From Fibrobacterota bacterium (GTDB lineage: Bacteria > Fibrobacterota > Chitinivibrionia > Chitinivibrionales > Chitinispirillaceae): a DNA stretch of 64,000 bases. The notes beneath the pieces are model-generated. The model made no database searches. It saw nothing but the letters and a program-made list of their open reading frames with translations, and was not told the DNA's origin. The stretch spans positions 314,891 to 378,890 of the forward strand of contig JAEWVR010000004.1 of NCBI GenBank assembly GCA_023459055.1. Direction: 5' to 3'. Shown piece by piece: positions 25,780 to 35,013 of this stretch; the first letter of the stretch is position 1, and the number at the start of each line of letters is the position of its first letter. Made by a program: the position numbers and the translations under genes.

Positions 25780-28308
25780 ATGTTTAAAAATATGAAAATA
25801 GGAATGCGTCTGGGCCTTGGCTTCGGACTTATAGTGGTGTTGCTTATTACAATGTCAATAACTACAATCATGCAGATGAAAACGATTGCCGGAAAATTAG
25901 ATCTGGTTGTCAATGACCGTTTTCCGAAAACGGTTATCGCAAATAATATTATTGATGAAATAAATGTAATTGCCCGGGCACTCAGAAACATGGCATTACT
26001 GACAGATTCAACAAAAATCGGTGAAGAACAAAGGCGAATTCTTGAAGCCCGGAAGTCTGTTGCAGATGAATTTGACAAGTTAAAGGAATCCATAAAAAAT
26101 GTTGAAGGAAAAAAGATACTGGATGATGCTATTGATGCACGGGAGGCATATATACCGGTTCAGGATCAGATCATAAAGTTACTTGGTGAGAAAAAGCGAG
26201 ATGCTGCAGTAGCTCTGTTGCTTGGTGATTTTCGTGTACTCCAGAATAAATATATGGACAATACCAGGGAGCTTATTAACTTTCAGACAGAATTGACAAA
26301 TAAGGACGGGGATGCCGGCCTTGCCACTGCAAAAACAGCTGAACTCACAATTTATCTCCTTGCCGGATTCATACTTATCTTCAGTATTATCGCTGCAGTT
26401 TTTATAACAGGTTCAATTACACGCCCTATATCACAGTGTATAGATATTGCAGATAAAGTTGCATCCGGAGATACATCAATGCAGATCACATCTGATAGCA
26501 AAGATGAAACCGGCTTATTACTTTCATCGCTTGAAAAAATGGTGTCGAGTATCAAAGCACTTGTTAACGATGCTGGTATGTTATCAAAAGCTGCTGTCGA
26601 TGGTAAACTTGACACCCGCGCTGATGCATCAAAACATCAGGGGGATTATCGTAAAATTGTTGAAGGTGTCAATGGTACGCTTGACGCAGTTATAGGACCA
26701 TTGAATGTTGCTGCAAAATATGTCGATGATATCAGTAAAGGGGCTATTCCTAATAAAATTACAGATAATTATAATGGTGATTTTAACACTATTAAAATCA
26801 ATCTTAACAAATGTATCGATGCAGTAAACAAACTTGTTGCAGACGCAGCTATGTTATCGAAAGCGGCCGTTGATGGAAAGCTTGCCACGCGTGCGGATGC
26901 ATCCAAACATGAAGGTGATTTCCAGAGAATTGTTCAAGGTGTCAACGACACGCTTGACGCTGTTATCGGACCATTGAATGTTGCCGCAAAATATGTCGAT
27001 GATATCAGTAAGGGTGCTATTCCACAAAAAATTACTGACAATTATAATGGTGATTTTAATACAATCAAAAACAATCTCAATAAGTGTATTGATGCTGTCA
27101 ACAAACTTGTTGCAGACGCTATAATGCTCTCAAAAGCTGCTGTCGATGGAAAACTGGCTACACGTGCTGACGCTTCAAAGCATGAGGGTGATTTTCAGAA
27201 AATTGTTCAAGGTGTCAATGATACACTTGACGCAGTTATAACTCCAGTGAATGAAGCTGCTTCAGTTCTTGACAAAGTAGCGAACAGGGATTTAACTGCG
27301 CGAATGATTGGTGATTATAAAGGTGACCTTGCAACTATCAAGAAATCACTTAACATTGCAGTTGACAATCTTGACAAGGCACTACAGCAGGTTTCCGAAG
27401 CAGCCGAGCAGGTCACAAGCGCAAGCAATCAGATATCAAGCGGAAGTCAGAGTCTTGCCCAGGGCGCCAATGAGCAGGCCAGCTCTCTTGAAGAGGTTTC
27501 ATCAAGCCTTGAGGAGATGGCATCAATGACAAAGCAGAATGCTGATAATGCAACACAGGCAAAGAGTCTTTCAGGAGAATCAGAGCAGAATACCAAAACA
27601 GGCACAGAAGCGATGGAGCGCATGTCAAGCGCAATCAACAGAATTAAGGAATCATCCGATCAGACTGCAAAAATAGTCAAAACCATTGATGAAATAGCTA
27701 TGCAGACTAATTTACTCGCACTCAACGCTGCTGTTGAGGCTGCGCGTGCAGGAGAAGCAGGACGTGGTTTCGCGGTTGTTGCTGAGGAAGTCCGCAATCT
27801 TGCACAGCGCAGTGCTCAGGCAGCTAAAAATACTGCTGACATGATTTCCGAATCTGTAAAAAATGCCGATGATGGTGTAAAGATTGCAGATGAGGTATCA
27901 CAGTCGTTCGAGTCAATTGCGACAAGTACAAAAAAGGTCAACGATCTCATTGCAGAAATTGCAGCTGCATCACAGGAGCAATCACAAGGTATCGATCAGG
28001 TAAACAGTGCTGTTGCCCAGATGGATAAAGTTACCCAGCAGAATGCTGCCAACTCTGAGGAATCTGCAAGTGCAGCTGAGGAGTTGAGTTCACAGGCTGA
28101 GGAACTGAAAACCATGATCGATGAATTCGCTTTGAGTATGGCATCATCACAGCATAGACCAGTGACAATACGTCATGATGTAAAGAAAGAAACTGTTGCA
28201 TCCACCCCGGTACACCATATTGATATAAAGGGTAAAAAAGCAGCAAAGAAGCCATCAAAAACAGATGAATTTCTTTCACTCGATGACAGTTCATTGAAAG
28301 AATTTTAA
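25780..28308 (+). CDS. Methyl-accepting chemotaxis protein with tandem HAMP-like units
   Basis: 842 residues. TM1 is ~9-31; the periplasmic sensor region ~32-187 is of four-helix-bundle type; TM2 is ~188-210; a HAMP follows (FITGSITRPISQCIDIADKV). Then come three nearly identical 91-residue units (nt 26560-26832, 26833-27105, 27106-27378), each starting LV-DA-MLSKAAVDGKL. Units 1 and 2 end in a DFNTIK-NLNKCIDAVNK block; unit 3 diverges in its second half. The signalling domain follows, with the hairpin EIAMQTNLLALNAAVEAARA, then GEAGRGFAVVAEEVRNLAQR. The C-terminal tail ends DDSSLKEF and has no NWETF-type methyltransferase tether. AAGGAG precedes the ATG. It is the only receptor in the che operon, so probably its dedicated input. 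The ligand is unknown. Confidence 0.93.
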   Translation: MFKNMKIGMRLGLGFGLIVVLLITMSITTIMQMKTIAGKLDLVVNDRFPKTVIANNIIDEINVIARALRNMALLTDSTKIGEEQRRILEARKSVADEFDKLKESIKNVEGKKILDDAIDAREAYIPVQDQIIKLLGEKKRDAAVALLLGDFRVLQNKYMDNTRELINFQTELTNKDGDAGLATAKTAELTIYLLAGFILIFSIIAAVFITGSITRPISQCIDIADKVASGDTSMQITSDSKDETGLLLSSLEKMVSSIKALVNDAGMLSKAAVDGKLDTRADASKHQGDYRKIVEGVNGTLDAVIGPLNVAAKYVDDISKGAIPNKITDNYNGDFNTIKINLNKCIDAVNKLVADAAMLSKAAVDGKLATRADASKHEGDFQRIVQGVNDTLDAVIGPLNVAAKYVDDISKGAIPQKITDNYNGDFNTIKNNLNKCIDAVNKLVADAIMLSKAAVDGKLATRADASKHEGDFQKIVQGVNDTLDAVITPVNEAASVLDKVANRDLTARMIGDYKGDLATIKKSLNIAVDNLDKALQQVSEAAEQVTSASNQISSGSQSLAQGANEQASSLEEVSSSLEEMASMTKQNADNATQAKSLSGESEQNTKTGTEAMERMSSAINRIKESSDQTAKIVKTIDEIAMQTNLLALNAAVEAARAGEAGRGFAVVAEEVRNLAQRSAQAAKNTADMISESVKNADDGVKIADEVSQSFESIATSTKKVNDLIAEIAAASQEQSQGIDQVNSAVAQMDKVTQQNAANSEESASAAEELSSQAEELKTMIDEFALSMASSQHRPVTIRHDVKKETVASTPVHHIDIKGKKAAKKPSKTDEFLSLDDSSLKEF
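26560..27378 (+). repeat. Three tandem 273-bp in-gene repeats (HAMP-like units)
   Basis: Units start at 26560, 26833 and 27106, each 273 nt (91 codons). Units 1 and 2 are near-identical in protein sequence throughout; unit 3 diverges after about its first half (DAVITPVNEAASVLDKVANR). They extend the receptor's cytoplasmic stalk as a poly-HAMP stack and are a likely site for recombinational copy-number change. Confidence 0.85.
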
Positions 28309-28316
28309 TCGAAAGG

Positions 28317-28374
28317 GCCTCACCCCCTAACCTCCTCTCCAAAAGGAATTGGAGAGGAGGACGAGGGGTGAGGC
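28317..28374. repeat. GC-rich hairpin repeat after the mcp gene
   Basis: GCCTCACCCCCTAACCTCCT followed by CTCC forms the left arm (28317-28340). The right arm at 28351-28374 is GGAGAGGAGGACGAGGGGTG followed by AGGC. The loop is about 10 nt. It lies nine nt after the mcp stop codon and resembles the repeats at 24977, 29341 and 62147. It can act as a terminator-like or mRNA-stabilising hairpin but lacks a T-run. Confidence 0.75.
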
Positions 28375-28493
28375 CGTTAACTTAATTTTGACATGTTGCA
28401 ACAGTGTCGATTGCTCGCCCCCACCAGCTCTCAAAGCCGAGCGGGTGGGGGCGAGCGCACAAATGCACTGCCACCTTGGAAATGCGACGTTAA
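28375..28493. repeat. Degenerate relative of the 167-bp MITE-like element
   Basis: The left end reads GTTAACTTAATTTTGACATG then TTGCAACAGTGTCGATTGCTC, closely matching the end of the element at 47568 (TTACTTAAGCTTGACATGTTGCAG). The interior is different: a GCTCGCCCCCACC...GGTGGGGGCGAGC hairpin (28430-28457). The far end is poorly conserved. It sits immediately after another hairpin repeat and upstream of cheR. Confidence 0.55.
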
Positions 28494-28522
28494 AAACATT
28501 GGGAGCGGAGGAATAAGGCCGT

Positions 28523-29338
28523 ATGCTTAACAATATGGATATAAAAACTTTCAATGCATTCCGTGACCTTGTCTACAACAAGGCAGGAATTGCCCTTGGA
28601 GAAAAAAAGGAAGCGCTTGTAGCCGCCCGCTTAGGTAAACGCATGCATAGCCTTAATATATCAACCTATGAAGAATACTATGAATATGTCAATAATGATA
28701 CTGATGGACTGGAAATAATCAAACTGCTTGATTCAATTTCGACAAATGTAACTCATTTTTTCAGAGAGCAGCAGCACTTTGACTTTATTGCACACCATAT
28801 TGATAAATGGTACGTTGGCGGTCAAAGAAAATTCCGGATCTGGTCTGCGGGGTGCTCATCCGGAGAAGAACCTTATACAATTGCAATGACCATTAATGAA
28901 ACATTACGGGGAAAAGCATCTGATATCAGAATACTAGCAACTGATTTATCAACAAAAATATTGACCGAAGCGACGGAAGGCATTTACAACGAACGTGATC
29001 TAGAAAAGATTCCAGATAACTATAGACGCAATTACTTTGAACAGATTACTATTGACAATAAAGTACAATACCAGATAAAATCTAATTGTCGGTCACTTAT
29101 AACATTTCAGCGACTTAACCTTACCAACACGCCATTTCCCATGAAAGGGCCTTTTGATTGTATCTTTTGCAGAAATGTAATGATCTATTTTGATAATACT
29201 ATGCGAAAACGGCTACTCGAAGAATATCACCGGTTACTTAAACCCGGTGGATTCCTTCTGGTAGGTCATGCGGAGAGTTTAACCGGAATGTTGAGCGGAC
29301 TGAAATCAGTAAAACCATCAATTTACGAAAAACAATAA
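28523..29338 (+). CDS. cheR: Chemotaxis protein methyltransferase CheR
   Basis: 271 residues. The N-terminal CheR helical domain (YNKAGIALGEKKEALVAARL) is followed by the SAM-binding domain: WSAGCSSGEEPYTIAMT (~110-126), ILATDLSTKIL, and FDCIFCRNVMIYFDN (~211-225), closing with LLVGHAESL. It methylates receptor glutamates using S-adenosylmethionine, countering CheB in adaptation. GGAGG lies ~11 nt before the ATG at 28523; MDIKTF at 28535 is an alternative start. Two repeat elements separate it from mcp. Confidence 0.95.
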   Translation: MLNNMDIKTFNAFRDLVYNKAGIALGEKKEALVAARLGKRMHSLNISTYEEYYEYVNNDTDGLEIIKLLDSISTNVTHFFREQQHFDFIAHHIDKWYVGGQRKFRIWSAGCSSGEEPYTIAMTINETLRGKASDIRILATDLSTKILTEATEGIYNERDLEKIPDNYRRNYFEQITIDNKVQYQIKSNCRSLITFQRLNLTNTPFPMKGPFDCIFCRNVMIYFDNTMRKRLLEEYHRLLKPGGFLLVGHAESLTGMLSGLKSVKPSIYEKQ

Positions 29339-29340
29339 CC

Positions 29341-29386
29341 CACCCCCACCCCCCTCTCCATTGCATGGAGAGGGGGGTGGGGGGTG
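29341..29386. repeat. Perfect GC-rich hairpin after cheR
   Basis: CACCCCCACCCCCCTCTCCA followed by T pairs with ATGGAGAGGGGGGTGGGGGG followed by TG, giving ~21 bp of stem with a loop of about three nt, starting just two nt after the cheR stop codon. It is the third member of this hairpin family inside the operon. Confidence 0.75.
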
Positions 29387-29448
29387 AGGCAACATACGAT
29401 AGCACATTGAAGATATAAAGTTATAAAGTTATATATCAAGGCAGGTTG

Positions 29449-29859
29449 ATGATGAATATCCTGATAATTGAGGATGATGTGACAAGCGGGAAAGTACTCT
29501 CCCGTATATTGCAACCATATGGAACCGTTACAATCGCTACTGACGGCAGACAGGGATTGTATAGTTTTAAAGATGCACTAAGAAATAAGGTGCCATACGA
29601 CCTGGTTTTCCTTGATATAATGATGCCGGAAATTGACGGTCAGGAAGTACTTATGGAGATCAGAAAAACTGAAGAAATGCTTGGTATTTATGGTTTTGAT
29701 AGTGTAAAGATAATTATGACCACAGCACTTGATGACAATAAAAATATCATGCAGGCATTCAGATCTCAGTGTGAGGGGTATCTTGTTAAACCTATTCTTA
29801 AAGATAAAGTACATGCTGAGATTAAACGGCTATTTGATGAATCTGGTGCATCGGTATAA
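29449..29859 (+). CDS. cheY: CheY-like single-domain response regulator (first)
   Basis: About 136 residues; ATG at 29449 or 29452, downstream of AAGGCAGG. The receiver domain is complete: acidic pocket IIEDD (~5-9), phospho-acceptor Asp in FLDIMMPEIDG, the Thr switch in IIMTTA, and the Lys in YLVKPI. There is an insertion of charged residues before the acceptor helix (SFKDALRNKVPYD). No output domain is present. It acts as a phosphorylated messenger of CheA; with a second CheY four genes on, one may drive the motor and the other serve as a phosphate sink. Confidence 0.9.
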   Translation: MMNILIIEDDVTSGKVLSRILQPYGTVTIATDGRQGLYSFKDALRNKVPYDLVFLDIMMPEIDGQEVLMEIRKTEEMLGIYGFDSVKIIMTTALDDNKNIMQAFRSQCEGYLVKPILKDKVHAEIKRLFDESGASV

Positions 29860-29950
29860 CTTTTTAACCGATACAAATCACAGTCATAGGTATTGGATCA
29901 TATGATTTATCATAGAAAAGCATTGTATAGATGATAACAGGTATTGGAAA

Positions 29951-30430
29951 ATGAGAATAACTGTTGGTGTAAGTGAAATGTGTGTTAGCAACAATCCGGG
30001 TGACATTATTGTAACCCATGCTCTTGGATCATGCATAGGTCTCGCTATTCATGATCCGGTTGCACACGTTGGCGGTTTGCTTCATTATATGCTTCCATTA
30101 TCGAAAATTGATAACGAAAAAAAAGACACTAATCCTTATATGTTTGGCGATTCAGGAATACCGGCACTATTCAATGAGGCCTATAAATGTGGAGCAAAAA
30201 AAGAGACTATAACCGTTGTAATGGCCGGTGGTGCAGATATTCTAGAAAATTGCAATTATTTTAATATTGGTGCACGAAATATCGCAATCGCCCGTAAAAT
30301 GTTCTGGAAAAATGGTATTATGATCGCAGCTGAAGATACAGGTGGTTCGAAGCCACGGACTCTCTATCTTGAGATAGGTACAGGAAAAGCCTGGCTCACT
30401 ACCGGTAGTGAACGAACAGATCTTATTTGA
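29951..30430 (+). CDS. cheD: Chemoreceptor glutamine deamidase CheD
   Basis: 159 residues covering the full family. THALGSCIGLAIHD carries the nucleophilic Cys28; HVGGLLHYMLP carries the partner His45; VVMAGGADIL follows. CheD deamidates receptor glutamines and in Bacillus/Thermotoga-type systems is controlled by a CheC/CheX-family phosphatase. A CheX-like gene is two positions downstream, so the operon has that type of adaptation circuit. It lies 91 nt after the first cheY. Confidence 0.93.
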   Translation: MRITVGVSEMCVSNNPGDIIVTHALGSCIGLAIHDPVAHVGGLLHYMLPLSKIDNEKKDTNPYMFGDSGIPALFNEAYKCGAKKETITVVMAGGADILENCNYFNIGARNIAIARKMFWKNGIMIAAEDTGGSKPRTLYLEIGTGKAWLTTGSERTDLI

Positions 30431-30457
30431 ATTGACAGGATCTAACAAGGAACCGTT

Positions 30458-30847
30458 ATGGCATATTCAATTCTTATTGTTGATGATTCAGAGATAATCA
30501 GATCAATGATTTCACGTACGATTACTCTGACAAAACTGCCTGTTCATACATTCAGAGAAGCCAGAAATGGTATCGAAGCACTCGATGTTCTAAACAGGGA
30601 CTGGATAGATATTGTCTTTACAGATTTAAATATGCCGGTCATGAACGGGCTTGACTTAATAAAAAACATGAAAAAGACTGTTGATCTTGAAGATGTACCG
30701 GTTATCGTTATTACCACAGAAGGAAACATTCATCGTCTTGACGAATTAAAGGATGCCGGTGCCCGTGATTGCATACGAAAACCATTTACACCGGAAAAAA
30801 TCCGTGATGTCATAACAAATGTCCTTGGAGTCTGGGATGCAAAATAA
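30458..30847 (+). CDS. cheY: CheY-like single-domain response regulator (second)
   Basis: 129 residues; receiver domain complete: LIVDDSEIIR (acidic pair at 9-10), phospho-acceptor in VFTDLNMPVMNG, switch Thr in VITTE, and Lys in IRKPFTP. AAGGAACC precedes the ATG. Its last codons overlap the start of the CheX-like gene, so the regulator and its likely phosphatase are translationally coupled. Confidence 0.93.
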   Translation: MAYSILIVDDSEIIRSMISRTITLTKLPVHTFREARNGIEALDVLNRDWIDIVFTDLNMPVMNGLDLIKNMKKTVDLEDVPVIVITTEGNIHRLDELKDAGARDCIRKPFTPEKIRDVITNVLGVWDAK

Positions 30848-31283
30848 GTTAAATCATATCATGGCAAGCGTTGCTGAATCAATTTTTGAACAGGTTGCAT
30901 TTGTATTTGCAGACGACATAGGAATACATTGCAGACCTCAGGATAATAACTGGGATGCACTTGGAGCAGAATTGAAATTTACAGGTACAATAAACGGTAC
31001 CATCCACCTCTGGCTCGAAACAACACTTGCATCAAATATCGCGTTGAACATGCTCGCAGCGGAAGAGCCGATTGAAAAGGAAAAAGCAATTGATGCAGTA
31101 CGGGAGATGTGTAATATCATTTCCGGTAATTTTATAACAACAGCATATCAGAATGCAGATATTATTCTTCACATCCCGGATTTGCTTGACACAAAGATAC
31201 TTCATGAGGATTTTATTGACCCTCATGGTGTCTGGTTCAGCTCCGATGATGGTGCGATTCTGATACTTGTAAAGGAAACATGA
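30837..31283 (+). CDS. cheX: CheX/CheC-family CheY phosphatase
   Basis: 148 residues from the ATG at 30837, which has GGAG six nt upstream; an ATG 18 nt earlier is possible. The family's catalytic E-x2-N motif is in AVREMCNIISGNFI (Glu90, Asn93); only one such motif is seen, as in CheX rather than CheC. It dephosphorylates CheY-P. It overlaps the second cheY by 11 nt and its stop overlaps cheB's start (ATGA). The CheX versus single-motif CheC distinction is not certain. Confidence 0.8.
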   Translation: MQNKLNHIMASVAESIFEQVAFVFADDIGIHCRPQDNNWDALGAELKFTGTINGTIHLWLETTLASNIALNMLAAEEPIEKEKAIDAVREMCNIISGNFITTAYQNADIILHIPDLLDTKILHEDFIDPHGVWFSSDDGAILILVKET

Positions 31284-32308
31284 TTAAGGTACTCATTATT
31301 GATGACAGTGCGGTTGTTCGTCAGGTTCTATCATCAGAATTGTCGAAAGCATCTGATATTGAAGTAATCGGTACCGCATCAGATCCCTATTTTGCCCGGG
31401 ATAAAATCAATATATCAAAACCGGATGTCATAACACTTGATATCGAAATGCCCAGAATGGACGGGTTGACATTTCTTAAAAAGTTGATGGCACAGGTTCC
31501 GATTCCAACAATCATCGTAAGTTCACTTACTCAAAAAGGCAGTGAGATTGCCCTTGAATCGCTGGCGTGCGGTGCATTCGATGTTATATGTAAACCCGGG
31601 GCTGCATATACAGTTGGAGATATTTCATCTATTCTAATCGATCAGATTCGTGCAGCATCAAAAGTTAATGTTAGCAAACTTCAATCCCGTAACATAGCAG
31701 CTCCTCCGAAAGTGCAGCAAAATTCACTTTCCGTGACAACAAACAAGATCCTTGCAATAGGGGCCTCAACCGGTGGCACCACTGCTATCGAAAGGGTACT
31801 TTTGTCAATGCCTCCGAATGCACCTCCAATTGTCATTGTTCAGCACATGCCTGAAAAATTTACCAGGGCGTTTGCTGACCGGTTAAACAAAATATGCGAA
31901 ATTGAAGTCAGGGAAGCATCAAACAATGACTCTGTTATTCCAGGTCGGGCACTTCTGGCTCCCGGAAATCATCATATGATTTTAAAACGTAGTGGTGCAC
32001 GTTATTTCGTTCAATTGAAAGATACCCCCCCGGTTTTTCATCAGCGGCCAAGCGTTGAGGTTCTTTTTAATTCTGTTGCAATGTATGCCGGGAAAAATGC
32101 TGTAGGGGCACTGCTTACCGGTATGGGTACAGACGGTGCAACAGGTCTTCTCGCTATGCGTCAAGCCGGAGCTGCAACGATAGCACAGGATGAAAAAACG
32201 AGTGTTGTCTGGGGCATGCCCGGTGAAGCAGTAAAGATAGGAGCAGCAGATTTTATTTTACCACTTGATACTATTGCATCGAAAGCACTGCATCTGATTA
32301 ACAGATGA
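31280..32308 (+). CDS. cheB: Chemotaxis methylesterase/deamidase CheB
   Basis: 342 residues. The receiver domain (1-~120; IIDDSAVVR, acceptor Asp54 in TLDIEMPRMDG) joins by a linker to the methylesterase domain: Ser163 in IGASTGGT, His189 in VQHMPEKF and Asp285 in GMGTDGA form the catalytic triad. It removes methyl groups from receptor glutamates when phosphorylated by CheA. ATGA overlap with cheX. Last gene of the che operon; a convergent histidine-kinase gene ends 29 nt further on with no clear terminator between. Confidence 0.95.
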   Translation: MIKVLIIDDSAVVRQVLSSELSKASDIEVIGTASDPYFARDKINISKPDVITLDIEMPRMDGLTFLKKLMAQVPIPTIIVSSLTQKGSEIALESLACGAFDVICKPGAAYTVGDISSILIDQIRAASKVNVSKLQSRNIAAPPKVQQNSLSVTTNKILAIGASTGGTTAIERVLLSMPPNAPPIVIVQHMPEKFTRAFADRLNKICEIEVREASNNDSVIPGRALLAPGNHHMILKRSGARYFVQLKDTPPVFHQRPSVEVLFNSVAMYAGKNAVGALLTGMGTDGATGLLAMRQAGAATIAQDEKTSVVWGMPGEAVKIGAADFILPLDTIASKALHLINR

Positions 32309-32337
32309 ACAATCCAGTCATTTTTTGGAAGCAATGT

Positions 32338-35013
32338 TTACTTATCTGTTTCATCAGGTAAATATTCATTAAGTAGTTTTGCAAGATCCCGCTTTTTGAA
32401 AGGTTTACATATGCTTGATGTAAAACCGAATTTCCCGGGATCTGCCATCACAGGATCTTCTGAATAACCGCTTGCTACAAAAACGATAATATCAGAATCT
32501 AATTTTCTGATTTCAGTAATTGTCTCCTTTCCACCCATCCCACCCGGAATTGTCAGGTCAAAGATCATCCCGACAGGCTGACGCCCATCATGGATCTCAT
32601 CATTATATGCCGCTAATGCTTCCAGACCATTTTTAGTGCAGATAACAGAGTAACCAAATCCAGAAAGCATACCTTTCAAGATATCAGTCATAATATCTTC
32701 ATCATCCATTATGATAAAGAGACCATTGCCTTTATGTAAAACATCTCCTTCAATATCATCATTGTCTGCATATTCTGAAAATGCTGGCAGATAAATATGA
32801 AATACCGTTCCAACCCCCTCTTCGGACTCTACCTCAATATACCCACCATGACGTTTAATAATGGAATAGCAGGTTGCAAGTCCAAGGCCATTGCCCTTTG
32901 GCTTTGTGGTAAAAAACGGATCAAATATCTTTGGTAAATTATCTTTACTAATGCCAATACCATAATCCCGAATTGATATTCGTACATAATTCCCGGCAGA
33001 TAGAGAGCCATGCCATTGTGTGTCGAAAAACATGTTTTCCACACTGATATCAATTTTACCGCCCTCCGGCATTGCCTGGATTGCATTTATAACCACATTA
33101 TCAAGTACCTGACTAATCTGATTTCTGTCAAATTCGCAAATACTGACGAACTCTGGAAATTGAAACGTTGCGCTGACATTGGAACCACTCAGTGCGAACG
33201 TGATCGTCTCCTGAACAACGGTAATCAGGTTTCCCGGTGCTTTTACCGGAACACCGCCTTTCGCAAATGTCAACAACTGATAAGTCAGGGAACGTGCCCG
33301 GTCAATTGATGTCTGCGCTTTATTTAGATAAAGGAGCGTATCACGATCTTTTGCAGTTTCAGCAGCAAGATCAATACAACCGAATATTCCACTAAGAAGG
33401 TTATTAAAATCATGAGCAATACCACCGGCTAGAATGCCGAGGCTTTCGAGCTTCTGAGCATTATGTAAAGCTTCTTCAGTTCTTCTGCGTTCTGTGATAT
33501 CGCGAAAATTTACAACAATCCCATTGACACTTTGAACATTAATCAAATTATTTGCAATACCTTCAATCCAGCGCCAGGTGCCATCTTTATGCAGCACCCG
33601 GATCGGTGGAAAAGCAACCTTTCCGCCAAGCTCAATTATTTTCCGTAAATACCTGTTTATTAATTCCTTGTCATCAGGATGCACTAGTTGAAAGGTGTTA
33701 TTGCCCATCCGTTCGGCATCGGTATACCCCATGATTTTTGAATAGGAGGGACTATCATACATCACATTTCCCTTGCTATCAACAAGAGAAATTGCATCGG
33801 CACTATTTTCGATAAGTGCCCTGAACCTTACCTCGCTGTCGATAAGCTGCTGTTCTGTGTTTTTTCTTTCTGTATTATCGATACACAATCCCCCCATTCT
33901 TACCGGTCGTCCGTTTTCATACGTTGCCATTCCGACCGAACGTATCCACCGTATGGATTTATCACGCAGAACAATCCGGTAATCAGAGTCAAGATAGGTA
34001 CCGTTATCAATAGCGTTTTGTAAAAGTATTACAGCAGTCTGTACATCATCCTTATGAATTCTGGTTTTCCATGAATCCAGGCAGGGTACGACTGATGTGG
34101 TAAAGTCAAATATTCGGAGAAATTCATCAGACCACTGCATTTCATTCGTTTCTATATTCCACACCCAGGTACCGGCATTTGCTGCTGCAAGAGCCAGTTC
34201 GAGATTTTCCTTGCTTTCTTCAAGTTTTAATTCGATTTCTTTACGATCAGTAATATCTCTGACTGTGCCGCGCGAAATTATCGGTAACCCATCTCCGTCA
34301 AATTCAGTTTCACAATCCTCCAGAACATATTTTATTCGTCCATCTTTCATAAGTAAACGATGTTCGATATTGTAAGGTTTTTTCAGCCTGAGCGATTCAT
34401 TGTAGGCATTATTAACCATATTCTTATCATCAGGATGAATCAGATCAAGAAATGCGTCATATGATGCACCGAATTGATTCCTGTCAATTTCGAAAATCTT
34501 ATAAATCTGATCGGACCAGTAAAGAATATTATTATGTAAATCATGTTCCCAGTTTCCGAACCGGGCAATCTGCTGAGCCAGCTTCAGTGATGTTTCACTG
34601 CGCTGAAGCTTGTATTCTGCATTTTTACGTTCAGTAATGTCACGACAGAAACTTATTATTCTATTGTCGTATTTCCGCATACATGACGCAGAAATCTCAA
34701 GGTAAATCAATGAACGATCTTTTCGATACTGCCTGGTCTCAAAACGTACCGCACCATCTGTTACCGTTTTTTCTATGCGTTTATTAATATTTTCAATAGA
34801 ATCCGCAGCATCAAGATCCTCAACATGCATTGAGAGCATCTCCTCCCTGCTATATCCCATCATCATGCAGTAGGCATCATTAACATCAACAATTTTTCTA
34901 CTCTGATCTACCACAAGAAAGCCATCTGTGGTTGTCTGAATAATAGAACGGAGATAATCGGATTCCAATAATTGCTCATGTGTATCTATTAAGTGTATGG
35001 GATGTTCAGACAT
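32338..35013 (-). CDS. Hybrid sensor histidine kinase, four PAS domains plus receiver
   Basis: 891 residues, no TM segment, so probably cytoplasmic. Four PAS/PAC units lie at ~20-130, 140-260, 265-385 and 390-515, each ending in a D(I/N)TER/DITDRK motif. HisKA is ~525-590 with the phospho-His in ILAGGIAHDFNNLLSG. The ATPase domain (~630-745) has NAIQAMPEGG, IRDYGIGIS and KGNGLGLATCYSIIKRHGG. A C-terminal receiver (~765-885) has MDDED and acceptor Asp in MIFDLTIPGGMGG. The HDFNNLL type usually sends phosphate to its own receiver and to soluble response regulators. It is convergent with cheB and not obviously part of that system. The signal is unknown. Confidence 0.9.
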   Translation of the reverse strand: MSEHPIHLIDTHEQLLESDYLRSIIQTTTDGFLVVDQSRKIVDVNDAYCMMMGYSREEMLSMHVEDLDAADSIENINKRIEKTVTDGAVRFETRQYRKDRSLIYLEISASCMRKYDNRIISFCRDITERKNAEYKLQRSETSLKLAQQIARFGNWEHDLHNNILYWSDQIYKIFEIDRNQFGASYDAFLDLIHPDDKNMVNNAYNESLRLKKPYNIEHRLLMKDGRIKYVLEDCETEFDGDGLPIISRGTVRDITDRKEIELKLEESKENLELALAAANAGTWVWNIETNEMQWSDEFLRIFDFTTSVVPCLDSWKTRIHKDDVQTAVILLQNAIDNGTYLDSDYRIVLRDKSIRWIRSVGMATYENGRPVRMGGLCIDNTERKNTEQQLIDSEVRFRALIENSADAISLVDSKGNVMYDSPSYSKIMGYTDAERMGNNTFQLVHPDDKELINRYLRKIIELGGKVAFPPIRVLHKDGTWRWIEGIANNLINVQSVNGIVVNFRDITERRRTEEALHNAQKLESLGILAGGIAHDFNNLLSGIFGCIDLAAETAKDRDTLLYLNKAQTSIDRARSLTYQLLTFAKGGVPVKAPGNLITVVQETITFALSGSNVSATFQFPEFVSICEFDRNQISQVLDNVVINAIQAMPEGGKIDISVENMFFDTQWHGSLSAGNYVRISIRDYGIGISKDNLPKIFDPFFTTKPKGNGLGLATCYSIIKRHGGYIEVESEEGVGTVFHIYLPAFSEYADNDDIEGDVLHKGNGLFIIMDDEDIMTDILKGMLSGFGYSVICTKNGLEALAAYNDEIHDGRQPVGMIFDLTIPGGMGGKETITEIRKLDSDIIVFVASGYSEDPVMADPGKFGFTSSICKPFKKRDLAKLLNEYLPDETDK

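Noticed and set aside
32338..35013. Hybrid kinase as part of the che operon
   Set aside because: It is on the opposite strand and convergent with cheB, with no CheW-like or receptor domain.
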